DNA from: Trachelipus rathkii
Lineage: Eukaryota > Arthropoda > Malacostraca > Isopoda > Trachelipodidae
Reading direction: 5' to 3'
Assembly (NCBI GenBank): GCA_015478945.1
Contig: JABUQX010014806.1
Location: 15,001 to 40,000 of the forward strand
DNA: 25,000 bases
Below are positions 1 through 11,529 of the stretch, piece after piece. The notes under the pieces were generated by a model that saw only the letters and a program-made list of their open reading frames with translations, had not been told where the DNA came from and did no database searches. Within the stretch, counting starts at the first letter, position 1. Every line of letters starts with the position of its first letter. The position numbers were made by a program, and so were the translations under genes.

Positions 1-1150
1 ACTGCTGTAGTCCAAATTTTTCCATTTTCCACACTGCTGTATCCCCAACGTCTCTGCAGTTCAGGACAAAGAGATTCCTGCTGTATTCAGCGAAAGGGTT
101 CCCCATCTCTGTCATCGCTGTTCTCAACGATCGCACATCCTGTAAGTATACCATCTGTTCATGGCTCTTCTGTTCATGGTGCCGTTCATCTTTGTCATGA
201 CTGTTCTCGGTTAACCCTTCGAATTCCTGAATTAAACGAGCCATCCAGAGTCGCAGAGCTGCAGGGTTCTCTGTCAGGCCCAATGCACCACCGTCTCCTT
301 TGACGCAAGCATTGTTTTATTCGTAGGCCTGGCTAATAGCAATAGCAGAGAATGAACGCTTTGACTTCTTGACAACAAATTTCCCCTTCAGAAACTCTCC
401 ATATGCACCGGGATAGAGCTGCTTCAGTGACACCATGTCTCATAGGTGGATAGGCCCCCATCTCGAGTAGTGCGTATGGTCGAGTGCAAAGAACTAAAGG
501 ACGATCTTGGACAGAGCCTGTATATAGAAAAGGAAGTCGCCCTCACGTATCGCTCCCACGTAGACCACCACAGCCAGCTCCAGCTGCAGGATTAAGGACC
601 AGAAATGGAATTGAGGAGATGCAGTGGACCTAGATTCAGACCAGTCTTCCAATGGCACCGCTCCTCTTGCATCTTCCAAAGTATGGGCGTACTCCTTGTA
701 GGCAGTCAGCTGAAGTAGATACAGGCTACTGGCTGTGACTTGGTGAGTCCATCTTGTGCGTGTCACGTGGGATGCTTTCAAAAACGATTCTACTGTTCCA
801 CTGGTAGCAACCCCAGCCTGAATGAGTGCTCCTGTCCAGCCGCTGCCCTCCAGAAGATCTCCGAGGACCTTGAGGGAGAACATCTCGATGTGTAGGCCAC
901 CAAACATCACTATGAATTGATTCTCGCCATAACTTGAAGGCCAGCTCCATTGGATCTGCTTCGCCAGACTGTACATTGAGTGGTCACATGTTAGGTCTGG
1001 GATCTGGCCAGGATTCAACACTGCAACTGCCGTCTTCACGATGTTCTGTTCATCGAGTGTCGGGTCATGGCTACGGATTTGGCCTCGTCATGGAATAAGG
1101 GTAGCAAGGACGTCAGAGCCATATCCATGTCATCTGGTGATCGTAGTGAT
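1..1150 (-). pseudogene. Decayed copy of an uncharacterised multicopy invertebrate protein
   Basis: Read on the minus strand, one frame runs from about 1045 down to position 1 with only three nonsense codons: TAG at 494-496, TGA at 440-442 and TAA at 317-319. Conserved-looking phrases occur on both sides of each stop: FGGLHIEM and LEGSGWTGAL before the first, FFALDHTHYSRW between the first two, KSKRSFSAIAISQAYE before the third and NNACVKGDGGALGLT after it. From memory these belong to a large uncharacterised family, abundant in cnidarians, molluscs and crustaceans and probably spread by transposition; I know no biochemical function. Further upstream (about 1045-1150) the similarity continues in another frame (LLPLFHDEAKSVAM), so there is also one frameshift near 1045. 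There is no Met start: the codon at 1037-1039 is GTG. All three stops can be explained by C-to-T or G-to-A changes (TGG, CGA and CAA precursors; the W and Q are inferred from recalled relatives). The left end runs off the window and the right end is lost in a TA array. Pseudogene status is well supported; the family name is uncertain. Confidence 0.7.
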
Positions 1151-1365
1151 TGTTATATTTATATTTATATTTATATATATATATATATAGAAACCTATAT
1201 ATATATATAATATTATATATATTAATTTATAATATATATAGATATATATATATATATTATTATATATATATACTATATATAATATATATTATATATATAT
1301 ATATATATATTATTATATATATAATATATATATATATATAGTATATATATATTATAATATATATA

Positions 1366-1397
<32 letters not shown>

Positions 1398-1403
1398 ATA
1401 TAT

Positions 1404-1450
<47 letters not shown>

Positions 1451-1488
1451 TATATTATATTATATATAGTATATTTATTATACTACGA
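1150..1488. repeat. Interrupted (TA)n microsatellite
   Basis: About 340 bp almost wholly of T and A, made of TA runs broken by TTA and AGTATAT steps. It abuts the decayed gene on its left. A reading frame of about 60 codons through it encodes only Tyr/Ile and is a composition artefact. Confidence 0.97.
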
Positions 1489-3665
1489 AACTTATATTGC
1501 ACAGACATTATTGGAGCCTTCTAGCTCATAAAGAATATTTGATTTAGATATGTATTCGACAAGATATTTTGGCAGCCATGTTTTAAAATGGCAGCCACAT
1601 CGCTCATGAATGTAATCTGGAATGGCCCTATATGCAAATATCTTTACAAACACCCTTTTATGTCGTTCCAAAAATCTTCGCTCTGTTTCAAATATTTTCG
1701 TATTGTTAAGTTCTTCAAATATATTTGTTTAAAATCTAGGACAGTATAATTTGTCTTAGTAAAAAATTGTGAAGGTAATCGACATTTTGTTATATTTTTA
1801 TATAATGGTCTGGTTATGTTTTTCTTATAAGGAAAGGGTACATGTGAAAATATTGGACTCCGTGCCAAATTTAAGGTCAGAAATTCCATCTTTTTATTTA
1901 AAAATTCTAAAGTAATTTTTCGAAAACATTTCATATTGTGTAATTTTTTATGTTCTTTTTGTGGGCATATCTGTACTAGGTTGTGTGGTATGCTTTAGTT
2001 TGGTTGTGTTGTACTTTGTCTGGCAACATTAGCTGCATAAGTGTAATTTTGTGTATAATCCAATGTGATAGTGTGCGTTGACACTCCATTCTCATGTGGA
2101 AAAGAAATTGGAACATGAGTTGGTAGCATGCTCGCAGCAGATGGTTGCATCGCACGAGCGATAAAGCAGAGAAGTAAATTTATTTTAAATGATAATATGA
2201 TTTTTTTTTTTGTTTTTCTAGATGGTGATTGTATCATTATTTTTCCGTTTAATATGCTTCTTTAAAAATGATTTCATTTTGATTCCTCTTCATTTGTTGT
2301 ACTTCGCTCTTGTATCTAGAATATCATGGTTTGTTCTATGCTTTGGTCTTTAGGGTCGGCTATATAATATGTTTTAGATGTGTTTTTTCAAGCGTTATTC
2401 TATAAATATTGAGGAAAACCATTGTTAATTAGTAGCTTAGTTATTGATATTTTTTATCCACAAACTTCAGACCAATAGCAATTAAAATTTTGTACAGTAT
2501 GAGGAATGCTGTTAAACTAATGAAATTTTAATGGTTTTTGTATGTGAAATTTGAAATAACGCAAACGACTGGCTCATTGAAGAGGATATTTACGGGTTTA
2601 AAACACCGACAAGGAGTCTATAGCTGATTTTCGACGTCATACACACTCTGTCGCTATAAAATATCGTATATGAATATAAAAAACGCTGTAGCAGCAGAGC
2701 CCACAAAATATACATGTAAATACATCAGTTAATAAAATAGTCAGATATATGTGTATACTAGTAAAATTAGCAGAGTCCTATCTCAATGTATTTAATATGA
2801 AAAACATATTTGGTTCATTTTCATAAACATGTAATATTGTCTTTTTGTATCACCACGATAATAACAACCTTATGTGTCTTTTTGTGTGCGGAAAGAATAT
2901 GAACAATTACTATTGATAGTCTAATATTAGTCGCATACAAAGATTATCTCTTGCTCTTTAGAACGTCGTGATGCTCCATCTGCTAGCGGTGTACCACGTC
3001 GTTGTACCTAATTCTATTGGCAATTAGAGTGGGTATGTAACGCCCACTTTACTATTGAGCATACGAGGGATGAAACACTTTGGCACGTATGGTTGCAGCA
3101 GCAAGTTAATCTAAGTAAGCATACAACGATATGTGAGGGAAGAACATAAACCTTGCAAACAATCAGAATACAAAGACAATTGTTTCTATAAAATAAGAAT
3201 AAAGAAGAGGGACATTCCTGATTCTTAGACTGGGGAGTCTTCTTATAAGGAAGACGATACGGGACATTGTAATATATGAAAATAGTATCGAATGTCCGAT
3301 TACCTTAACATTTTTACTTTAGAAGATAGAAAAATGACAGAAAATATTACTTCTAGTGTAAAGTCATAAACTTCACATTTATTTTTCGCCTATTTTAAAT
3401 TTTAGTGTTTTATATCTACGAGTTATTTATTTAGTTGGAACAGGTATTTGATTTTAAATTTTTAATTTTTTGTTGGCTTCGTTCTTTAAAATAAAGTAAT
3501 ATATCCTTGATAGAATGTCCAACGTGAGTTGACGAGATGTTATGCTTGGTCACTTCTCATCTCTCATTTATATTTTGTTTTTCATTCAAGAGATTGTCCT
3601 AGAGTAAAGTATTATCGGAAAATATGTAGGAAGTGTTTTTTAGGAAATTTTTGGGAAGAAATGCT
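1489..3665. other. AT-rich spacer, no recognised gene
   Basis: Unique AT-rich sequence. On the minus strand a 96-codon open frame (1644-1934) and an 80-codon one (1995-2237) exist, but neither shows a domain I recognise; the first is Lys/Phe/Tyr-rich as expected by chance in such DNA. A slightly more GC-rich patch at 2960-3140 has no tRNA fold and no long inverted repeat that I can see. No convincing promoter or splice-site series was found. Confidence 0.5.
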
Positions 3666-4238
3666 TTGCTATGAAAATTTTATGTATTTATTTATGTTAT
3701 TTATGTAGTTATTATTATGTATTATGTTTATTATTTATTATTATTATTTTATTTATTTATTTATGTATTTATTATTATTATTATTGATTATTTTATTATA
3801 TTATTATATTTATTATTATTATTATTATTAGTGTATTATTATTATTATTTACTTGATTATTATTATTATGTATTTATTATAATTATTTATTATATATTAT
3901 TATTGAATTATTATTATTATTATTATTATGGTATTTATTAATTATTATTATTATTTATTATTATTATTTAATTATGTATTTTTATTCAATTATTATCTAC
4001 CTTCTGATGGGATTTAGTCGTTGCTGTTATTATTATATTATCTATTATTTATTATTATTATTATTATTTATTATTATTATTATTAATTTGTATGTATTAT
4101 TTGTTATTTGATTTTTATTATTATTATCATTATTATTATATTGATTATTATTATGTATTATTGTTATTTTTATTAGTTATTATTATGATATTATTATTTT
4201 ATTATTATTATTGATTATTATTGTTATTATTTCTTAAA
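3666..4238. repeat. Long (TTA)n / (ATT)n trinucleotide microsatellite
   Basis: About 570 bp dominated by TTA/ATT/TAT steps, interrupted once by a unique patch of about 35 bp at 3990-4025. The apparent Tyr/Ile/Leu reading frame at 3717-3941 is a by-product of the repeat. Confidence 0.97.
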
Positions 4239-5680
4239 ATTAAACTGGATTCCTAAAAGACTCATCTTTAACTAGAAAACGTTTGTATCTACAAAAAAGT
4301 TTCCCTACCTGGTAGCCATCTCAAAAGTTTCGCTCTTTTCTTGTTGAATTCCCTGTTCTATTTTTTTAGTACTTTCAATATGAGGTCGTTTTTTGTGAGA
4401 AATGTTTTCCCGAAGAGGAATGTTTTTTCGTCTGCATTTATTTATTTTGTTCCGTCCCTAAAGGAATGATAAAGATAAGTGAAGTTGCGGTGCATATTTC
4501 TCATTCTAATCTTTAATAAAATAGGTTGTCTTGTTATTAGGTGTCTTTCTATTTCCTTTTATTAAGTTGTGTCCTTTGTTCGGTGATTGGGCTTTTGGAA
4601 AAGCTCTGAGGCTTCACTATTTCAAGATGGGAATACAATAGTCGCAGGAAGTCATGAATGGAAATTTTACGGTCTTTTCTATGACACTTAAAATACAAGA
4701 AAGATATGGATAATTTGAAAATTTCTTAATGATCGCATCTTTAACAAAGTTATTTGAAAAAAAATCAGCAAAGGGAAAAGTTTAAAATTTGTATGATCTA
4801 GTGAATTATTTGAGGTGTTACATTTAGAATGATTAAAAAATTAAACATTGAGTAATTCATTTTATAAATTTTTTGTATGTTATTTAAGATTTTGAAGAGT
4901 GTATTTCATATTTTGGAGAATCTTAAAATTTTTATTTGTCAACATAAATTTAAAGATAAGAATGAAAATAAGCTTTAAATTAGAATTTAATAAGCGTTCA
5001 TAAGGTTTTAAAAATTAAGTTGAAATAATCCTATTAAAACTTCTAGCGGTTTGCGTGAAATTTGAATTTTAGTGAAACACTTCTAGAAATACTCATGGGT
5101 TAGGTGCTCATGAATTGTTGAATTTAGAATATGTGATTTTCAAGTGATGTATAAACGTAATTTCATGAAAGGAGAATTTGTATGTAAATGAGACATCAAT
5201 ATAACATCTGATGTTGATGAAATGAAATTTAAACTGTTGTTATAATGTTCTTAACAATGACCCAAGTATGAAAATAGATTTTAGTATTTCAGGCGTAGCA
5301 TCGAAACGTTTGCCAGAATATGACAGAAGAAGACTTTATACATGTCTTTTTAGCAAACCTAAAATTAAATTTATGGATATGGAATTTAGAGTGTTATTAC
5401 GTTAGTATTTGTAATAGAGATGAGTCGCTTTACTGATTGTTTCATGGATATGATGATCGATGTAATAATAAATAGGAAAATGAGTAAATTAAATGTAGTT
5501 GGTTGCAGATCTTAAATATATTAAAGTTTATGGTCATTTGCAGTTGATAAGTGATTTCCTCAACCTTCTTCATTTTTGAAAATTCGAGGTCTTCTGCTCC
5601 GAACCCTATGATGTTATAGTTAAAAAATTCACACTCTTGCTTCTGCTCGCACCTCTGCAGATAAAAAGCGTAAAAGAAAT
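4239..5680. other. AT-rich spacer, nothing recognised
   Basis: About 1.4 kb of unique AT-rich DNA with no open frame above about 60 codons, no tRNA boxes and no obvious inverted or tandem repeat. It may be intronic or intergenic; the sequence does not say which. Confidence 0.5.
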
Positions 5681-6530
5681 ATAGATATATTGATATATAT
5701 ATATATATATATTATATATATTATATATTATTATTATATTATAGTGATTATGATATATATTATATATATATATAATTAATTATAATATATTTAATAGTAT
5801 ATATAAGTATATGTATTATTATTATATATATATATTATATGTTTAGTTATATACGTATTATGCCTTATATAGTATATTCATACTATACTTATAAATATAT
5901 ACTATTATATTTATTTACTCATCTAACATTTCTTTTCTTATATGAATATATGTTTTCCTATTATATTATAATACTTATATCTAGAGATAAATACATTATA
6001 TATACGTATATATACTCGTTAGTATACAGTTATTTACTATGTATTGAGCATATTATACACTATAGTATATTTATAAGTATATGTAAGTAACTAATTAGTA
6101 TATCACTAGTATATTGTATAGTTATATATATTATGTATATTCTAGTATGATTATATGTATATTAGCTGGCGGCTCAGTGTCAAAGATACTTGGTAGTGCA
6201 AATCAAAAATTACATATACAATATATATATTATATATGTAGTATATAATAGTATATATTATAGTATAGTATATATATATATATAGTAATATATATATTAT
6301 ATATTATATATATATATATATAATATATGTATATATATATTATTATTATATATTAAATATATGTATATATATAATTATATATTTATATATATATTATATT
6401 ATAGTTATAGTATATTATATATATATATATAGTATATATTATATATATAGTATATTATATATTATATTGATGTATATATATATATATTATTATTATATAT
6501 ATTATATATATATATATTAGATATATATAT
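5681..6530. repeat. Interrupted (TA)n array with a small unique island
   Basis: Degenerate TA repeats run through this stretch. The part from about 5840 to 6130 is the most degenerate, with TACGTATA and TAGTATAC variants, and gives a spurious 83-codon frame. An island of about 50 bp at 6165-6215 is unique sequence. The array ends in further TA runs near 6530. Confidence 0.93.
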
Positions 6531-7335
6531 GATGAAAATTCATATTTTTTGTTACCTTTAAATTTTATTTATATAAGAAAGAGAAAAAATTTTCTTCCTT
6601 TTTTGAATGGTTTCCATATAAAATACTCACTTGTAATTGCACATATTCTTACATGTCTGAATTTTAATATGGCCTACAACACTCAGGAAAGAATTTAGCA
6701 ATTGTTGATGGAAACGTTAAATGCGATATCGAATTCAATATTACCTCGTATTTATAAAACTCTTAAGCAGTCTCAACTTTATAAAACATCAAAAATCAGT
6801 ACTGAAATTAATATTTTATTAAATAATATGGAAAGCGTATTATTACTAACTCACAGGCAGATACGTTGTCTCCTAATAATAGAAAAATCAAGCTTGTCTT
6901 TGCCGAGGGCAAATTTGTAAGTAGTCCGCTAGAAGACTGACTCAAGGCGAGTCTGGCGGTACTCTGATAGCAGAATGATATCATGATTTTTTTTTATGAA
7001 ATTATAAAATTAAAGTATTCAAACATTAAATATATTTAACTTAATAGATAAATTTAATTAATTTAGTTGTATATTAATGTTTTTTATATTTATCATTTAT
7101 GTATTATTATTATTGTCTTGCTAATGGTATTTAAATTGGACAATTAAAAAAAGAAAAAACAAGACTGCTACTAGAGTCAGCCGGCAAATGCAGAGTTTGC
7201 CTAGAGGCTAGAGTTAAAGAAAACGGAATAATTTTTTTAACTCGGAAAAGTATCAGTTGCCACTGATCATTACTATTATCAAAGAAAATCGAGTTGAAAT
7301 TTGAGAAGGCTTTTTCAGTCACGCTTCGAACGAAA
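6531..7335. other. AT-rich spacer with short open frames, no recognised gene
   Basis: Unique sequence between TA arrays. Frames of 72 codons (6702-6920, plus) and 63 codons (7131-7322, minus) are present, but neither resembles a family I know. The plus frame is preceded by a usable ATG and reads as plausible soluble protein (Ser/Leu/Ile-rich), so a small exon cannot be excluded. Confidence 0.35.
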
Positions 7336-7870
7336 TCATTATTAATAATATATATGTATGTATCTATAGTATATAATATATATAGTATATTATATATATA
7401 TGATCATATATTATATATATATATATATATATATTATATAATTGTAACATTTATTAAGATATATATCCTATACACAAAAATATACTATATTATAGTATTA
7501 TGATATTTATGATTTGATTTTTTTAATATGTTTATGTGTTCACTAAGGCAAGATAAGGCGTTGCCTTCTCTGCCTACTCTGAAAAGCCACCACTGATATA
7601 TATAGGGTATATATATATAATATAGTATGTATTAATTATTATTTTATATATTATAGTATATATATAGTTATATATAGATATATATATATAGTTATATTAT
7701 ATATGTAATAATATATATAGATTTTATGAATATATATATATACTATATATATATATATAATATTTAAGTAATATAATAGATATAAGTAGTATATATATAT
7801 ATATTATAGCGTTATTATAATATATATATATCGGTATATTATTATATATTAGTATTATGATATATAATTT
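7336..7870. repeat. Interrupted (TA)n arrays
   Basis: Two TA arrays (about 7345-7445 and 7595-7865) flank a unique segment at 7500-7595. The second array stops about 50 bp before the end of the left Penelope-like copy, as if retroelement and microsatellite were neighbours at insertion. Confidence 0.93.
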
Positions 7871-7919
7871 AATAAAAAAAATAGTTTTAGAAATTTAAAC
7901 CTTCTATATAGATATTTAT

Positions 7920-8612
7920 TGAAAAGTTAAGCCCTTGTATTGGGTTACCTAACTCTTAAATTTCACATTAAATTTTTTAATTTATATTACATGCGCTATT
8001 ACGATATTTGCACTACTTATATATTTTAACACAAAATCTTCAAAGATCACAAAAATCCAAAGCTTTCGCCTCTTTGACGCGAGGCCTCTTCAAGTGGTGA
8101 ATGAACGAGAAACAGGAGCCAAACCTTTTTTTGAAATGTTAGTATTGATTGTGTATTCTGTTGGTTTGACTTATTTTTTTGTAGAAATGATGTTCTTTCA
8201 TTAGATTGATTTGTATTGGGTCCAGGCTCATTTTCTTATTTTTGTATTATTGAAATTTTCCCAATTTATGATGCAAATGAATCTATTTGTTTTCTTAAAT
8301 TGGTATCCCGAGGTGTTGAAAATTTGGTTAATGTTGTTAATATTTATAAAGTGGTTGTAGTGGTTCTATGATGTACAAGAGCTTAGTTTAAATTATCCTT
8401 TCTTAATTAAGTCATATCTATGCTGGTATGTACGTTTATTGAGGTCGTTGGTTTTGCCATAGTTACATTGGGAGGATAAGCAACCACTGCATGGGCAATC
8501 TGGTATTATATACATTTCATTTTGCTGTCTTGGTTTTTATCTTAGGGGGGAGAGAACTTTTTAGGGAAAGAATATGCGAGTGGGTGAAAAGGATATTCTT
8601 GCCCTTTTCTTC
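7920..8612 (-). mobile_element. Penelope-like retroelement remnant, left copy
   Basis: This stretch is the reverse complement, at clearly recognisable identity, of about 9140-9840. Anchors include the outer end (7928-7950 against about 9811-9833), a block around 8041-8128, and the coding part 8440-8600. On the minus strand the coding part gives PCSGC followed by NYGKTNDLNKRTYQHRYDL: a damaged version of the Cys-pair and YIG/Arg/His motifs of a Penelope-type GIY-YIG endonuclease, ended by a stop. The non-coding block carries a hammerhead-ribozyme-like core. The 5' part (reverse transcriptase) is missing. The copy lies head to head with the right one, so their 3' ends point outward. Penelope elements are known for 5' truncation and for copies joined in inverted or tandem orientation. 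Confidence 0.75.
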
Positions 8613-8639
8613 TCAACACCCTTACTTGGTATAGATATG

Positions 8640-9840
8640 CTTGACTGACTTTATTCGAGCCATGTTCCCAAGAAACGCACCAACGCGCACTCAATATTTT
8701 GGATTCATAACAGCATAAAACAACAAAATTCAATTTCACCTATGAACTAATCAATAGATAACAAACTCCCTTTTCTGGACACATTGATATCCTTGGAAAT
8801 AGCATCTCATCTGTCTCTCTGTAGTGTGGATGCGGTTTGCTGAGCTATACTGCTTTAGAGGTGTGTAAAACTCATTTTTTTAAGTTATAAACAAAAAAAG
8901 AATACAAAATTTAGTAATATGTTAGAGGTATGTTTGAAAAAAGTGTCAATAAGTTACGTTTTTTAGTTAATTTCCTATTCTCAGCGTTCACCAAATTACT
9001 ATATCCTCATTACTTTATAGTTTCAGCCCTTAAAAAAGCAAAGATAAAATTTTGCAGCACCTCTAACAACTACCGTTCAAATCCCCCTACATCCCATTTA
9101 CCTATCCCCCAAACTCTTATAAACATCTGTAAAACGCATAATTCCGAAAAATATCCTTTTCAAACAATAGAATATTTTTCCCTTAAAAAAGTTCTCATTT
9201 CCCCTATTATTAAAAACCAAGATATCATTGAATGTGTATCCAAGGTGCCATGCAGTGGTTGCAACTCCGTGTACTATGGCGAAACCAACGACCTTAATAG
9301 ACGTACATACCAGCATAAATATGACTTAAGAATAAATAATTTAAACTCAGCTCTTGTACATCAGTTACACAAGCAACATCTATATATAAATATAAAAGGC
9401 AACATTAATCCAAATTCTTCAAATACTCTAGGTAAATTTAAGAACAAAACAAATAAAATCGATTTTGCATTCAATTAAATTGGGAAAATTTCATAAACAA
9501 AAGGGAAGAAGTGAACTCTGGAATCCCATATCAATGCAACTATATGAAAGACACTATTTTACAACAAAATAAGTCATAAACCAACAGAATGCTAATCAAT
9601 AATAACAGTTTCAAAAAAAAAGTTTGGCTTCTGTTTCTCGTTCATTCACCACTTGAAGAGGCCTCGGCGTCAAAGAGGCGAAAGCTTTGTTTTTGTGATC
9701 TTGAAGGGATTTTGTGTCTAAATATTTATATACGTAGTGGGCAAATATCCGTAATTAGCGCATGATAATATTAATTAATAAAAAATTTAATGTGAAATTT
9801 AAGAGTTAGGTAACCCAATACAAGGGCTTGATTTTCTCAG
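8640..9840 (+). mobile_element. Penelope-like retroelement remnant, right copy
   Basis: Plus-strand, 5'-truncated element. The order is: end of the reverse transcriptase (DNKLPFLDTLIS at 8757-8792, the phrase that follows the RT palm in this family), a frameshifted linker, an open frame with the GIY-YIG domain (8930-9478), a 3' untranslated stretch, and a terminal block (9609-9840) shared in inverted orientation with 7920-8128. The left copy gives about 700 bp of inverted similarity, so the pair is an imperfect palindrome with its centre near 8650-9100. The element ends next to a TA array at 9840. Confidence 0.75.
8930..9478 (+). pseudogene. Penelope-like polyprotein fragment with GIY-YIG endonuclease domain
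   Basis: This is an open frame of 182 codons. In the full-length family an N-terminal reverse transcriptase is followed by a linker and a GIY-YIG endonuclease that nicks target DNA for target-primed reverse transcription. Here residues 1-100 correspond to the RT-endonuclease linker (Lys/Ser/Pro-rich). PCSGC at 107-111 is the Cys pair peculiar to Penelope GIY-YIG domains, VYYGETN at 114-120 is the YIG half of the motif, and RRTYQH at 124-129 holds the usual Arg and His. The first half of the signature (GIY) is not preserved: the equivalent place reads ECV, so catalysis is unlikely. The ATG used is internal to the original polyprotein and not a natural start, because RT-like sequence lies upstream in another frame (8757-8792). 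The frame ends early in an AT-rich tail. Call of the family is confident; activity is not expected. Confidence 0.75.
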
Positions 9841-9995
9841 TATATATAGTATTTATATATATATATATATTATATATATATATGATATATTATTATGTAT
9901 AAGTATATATATATTATTAATGATATATTATATTATTATATATAAGTATTGATATTATATATAGTGAGTAGTTAATATATATATATATTATTCTC
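9841..9995. repeat. Interrupted (TA)n microsatellite
   Basis: TA-rich run adjoining the outer end of the right Penelope-like copy. Confidence 0.93.
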
Positions 9996-10491
9996 TTACT
10001 GTGTTGCAGGCTGCATTGTCCTATTTGACATAGAGTCAAACTTTGCCTCCAATTAAAACTGAGGATGTCTGTTAAGCAATGGGATATGCTTTTGGTCAAT
10101 ATCTTCTTCCTCTTCTCTTACTGCGTAGCATTCTCTTATCCGAGATCGACACCTTTTCAGTCTCAATCACCCGATCGCTTTTCAGTACTTCAATGATGAT
10201 TAGGTTTCATTCCGCCCTCCAACTTGAAACAGGTGAGTCGCATAAGATTCTTTGGAATCGCCTATTACCATATACAACGCATCCTGCTTTTAAACTCTTC
10301 ATTATCGTCTACACTATGCGCAAAGTTTAACCAGCCCAATCTTTAAAAGTCTCATCGGGTTTCTCTTTCTCTTCATATCTTTGTCTTTTCTCTCTCTCTT
10401 CCCTCGCTTCTCATAACTTTCCCTTTTTCCTGTACTTTCTACAATTAGTCCTAATTTAGATAATTAATAATTGAGATTAATTAATCATGCT
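9996..10491. other. Unique spacer with exon-like signals and a pyrimidine tract
   Basis: A polypyrimidine stretch ending in TTGCAG (to 10008) and a perfect donor-like CAGGTGAGT near 10230 bracket about 220 bp, but all three frames between them contain stops, so I do not call an exon. TTCTCTTACTG occurs twice (about 9990 and 10113), a hint of local duplication. A CT-rich tract lies at 10355-10440. An 83-codon frame at 10079-10330 is not recognised. Confidence 0.35.
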
Positions 10492-10529
10492 ATACATGGG
10501 CGTAGGCAGGATTTCATTTAGGGGGTGCA

Positions 10530-10955
10530 AAGGTTGATATACTATATTATATATAGTATATATATATAGTATATATTAATAGTATAGTATAGTATATATA
10601 TAATATATATAGTAGTATATATGTAATGCATGTATGGCAGAAGTATAGGTATAGTATATATATATATATTATATATTATATATATATGATATATATATGT
10701 ATATATTATATATTAGTATGTATTATTTAGTGATATATATATTATACTATTATTGTAGTATTATAGTATAGTAGTATTATATATAGTTATATATTAGTAG
10801 TATTATATATATATAGTAGTATATATAATGGTTATATATATTAATATTATTGATATTAATATATATATATATTAGTATATATATTATATGATAGTATATA
10901 TTAATATATATTATATATATTTATAGTATATATATATGTATTATTAATTTAGTAG
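10530..10955. repeat. Interrupted (TA)n / (TAGTAT)n array
   Basis: About 420 bp of TA runs with frequent AGTAT and TTAGTA interruptions, starting 20 bp inside the left hAT-like inverted repeat. Confidence 0.93.
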
Positions 10956-11259
10956 TGCCCCTTGTATGAATTTCATAATTTTGTCTAGTTTTGATTTTTT
11001 TTTAACATATTGCTGAGTCATTAATAGTTTCTGATACTGAAAAGAATTTGTAAAGTGGTGACGTGCTACATGATTTAAAAGTTCGAAAATATTTTTGTTA
11101 AATAATTTTTATACAATCACATTTAGATAGCAACAATATTTTTTAAAGAAATGAAATATCTACAGACAAGATTGAATAGTAGTGGTAGTAGAAAATACCA
11201 TGACAGCTTGCCCAACCAGTCATATAAAGCGTATTAATAATAACTTTACACAAAAACAA

Positions 11260-11470
11260 GAAAGGTGTGCGTTCGAGCGACGGCGACAGGTACGGGGGGG
11301 AACGGTTTTTCAGTTAAAGCCGAAGGGAAGGGGCGTGGAGGAACGGCCCTCCGCGACATTTCCCAAATACCAAAGAGGCGGGTGTTCGGAGACGCTCCCC
11401 TGGAGGGAAGGGAAATTAGTCTACCCTGTTCCGTTCTGCCTAGAGAGAGAGAAGGCGAGAGACTAAACTC
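11260..11470. other. Small GC- and CpG-rich island
   Basis: About 210 bp that is markedly richer in G+C and CpG than anything around it, with G-rich runs on the plus strand and several GGGAAGGGG-type blocks. Because few stops occur, overlapping frames of 82-95 codons exist on both strands; they do not agree with each other and none is a known protein. It could be a fragment of a promoter-type CpG island, of a GC-rich transposon end, or a captured exon. Confidence 0.5.
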
Positions 11471-11529
11471 TGCCATCTCTTTTGAATTTATCACTTTTCA
11501 AGTTTTAGTTAAAAAGATAAAAAATATAA

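Noticed and set aside
1150..1341. Open frame of about 63 codons
   Set aside because: Only Tyr, Ile, Leu and Asn codons from a TA microsatellite; no coding signal.
1644..1934. Minus-strand frame of 96 codons, considered as a retroelement fragment
   Set aside because: I compared it by eye with Penelope linker and GIY-YIG sequence and with LINE sequence and saw no motif; length is possible by chance in AT-rich DNA.
3717..3941. Open frame of 74 codons, apparently very hydrophobic
   Set aside because: It is the translation of a TTA repeat, not a membrane protein.
10008..10232. Exon bounded by TTGCAG and CAGGTGAGT
   Set aside because: All three frames between the signals contain stop codons and no homology is seen.
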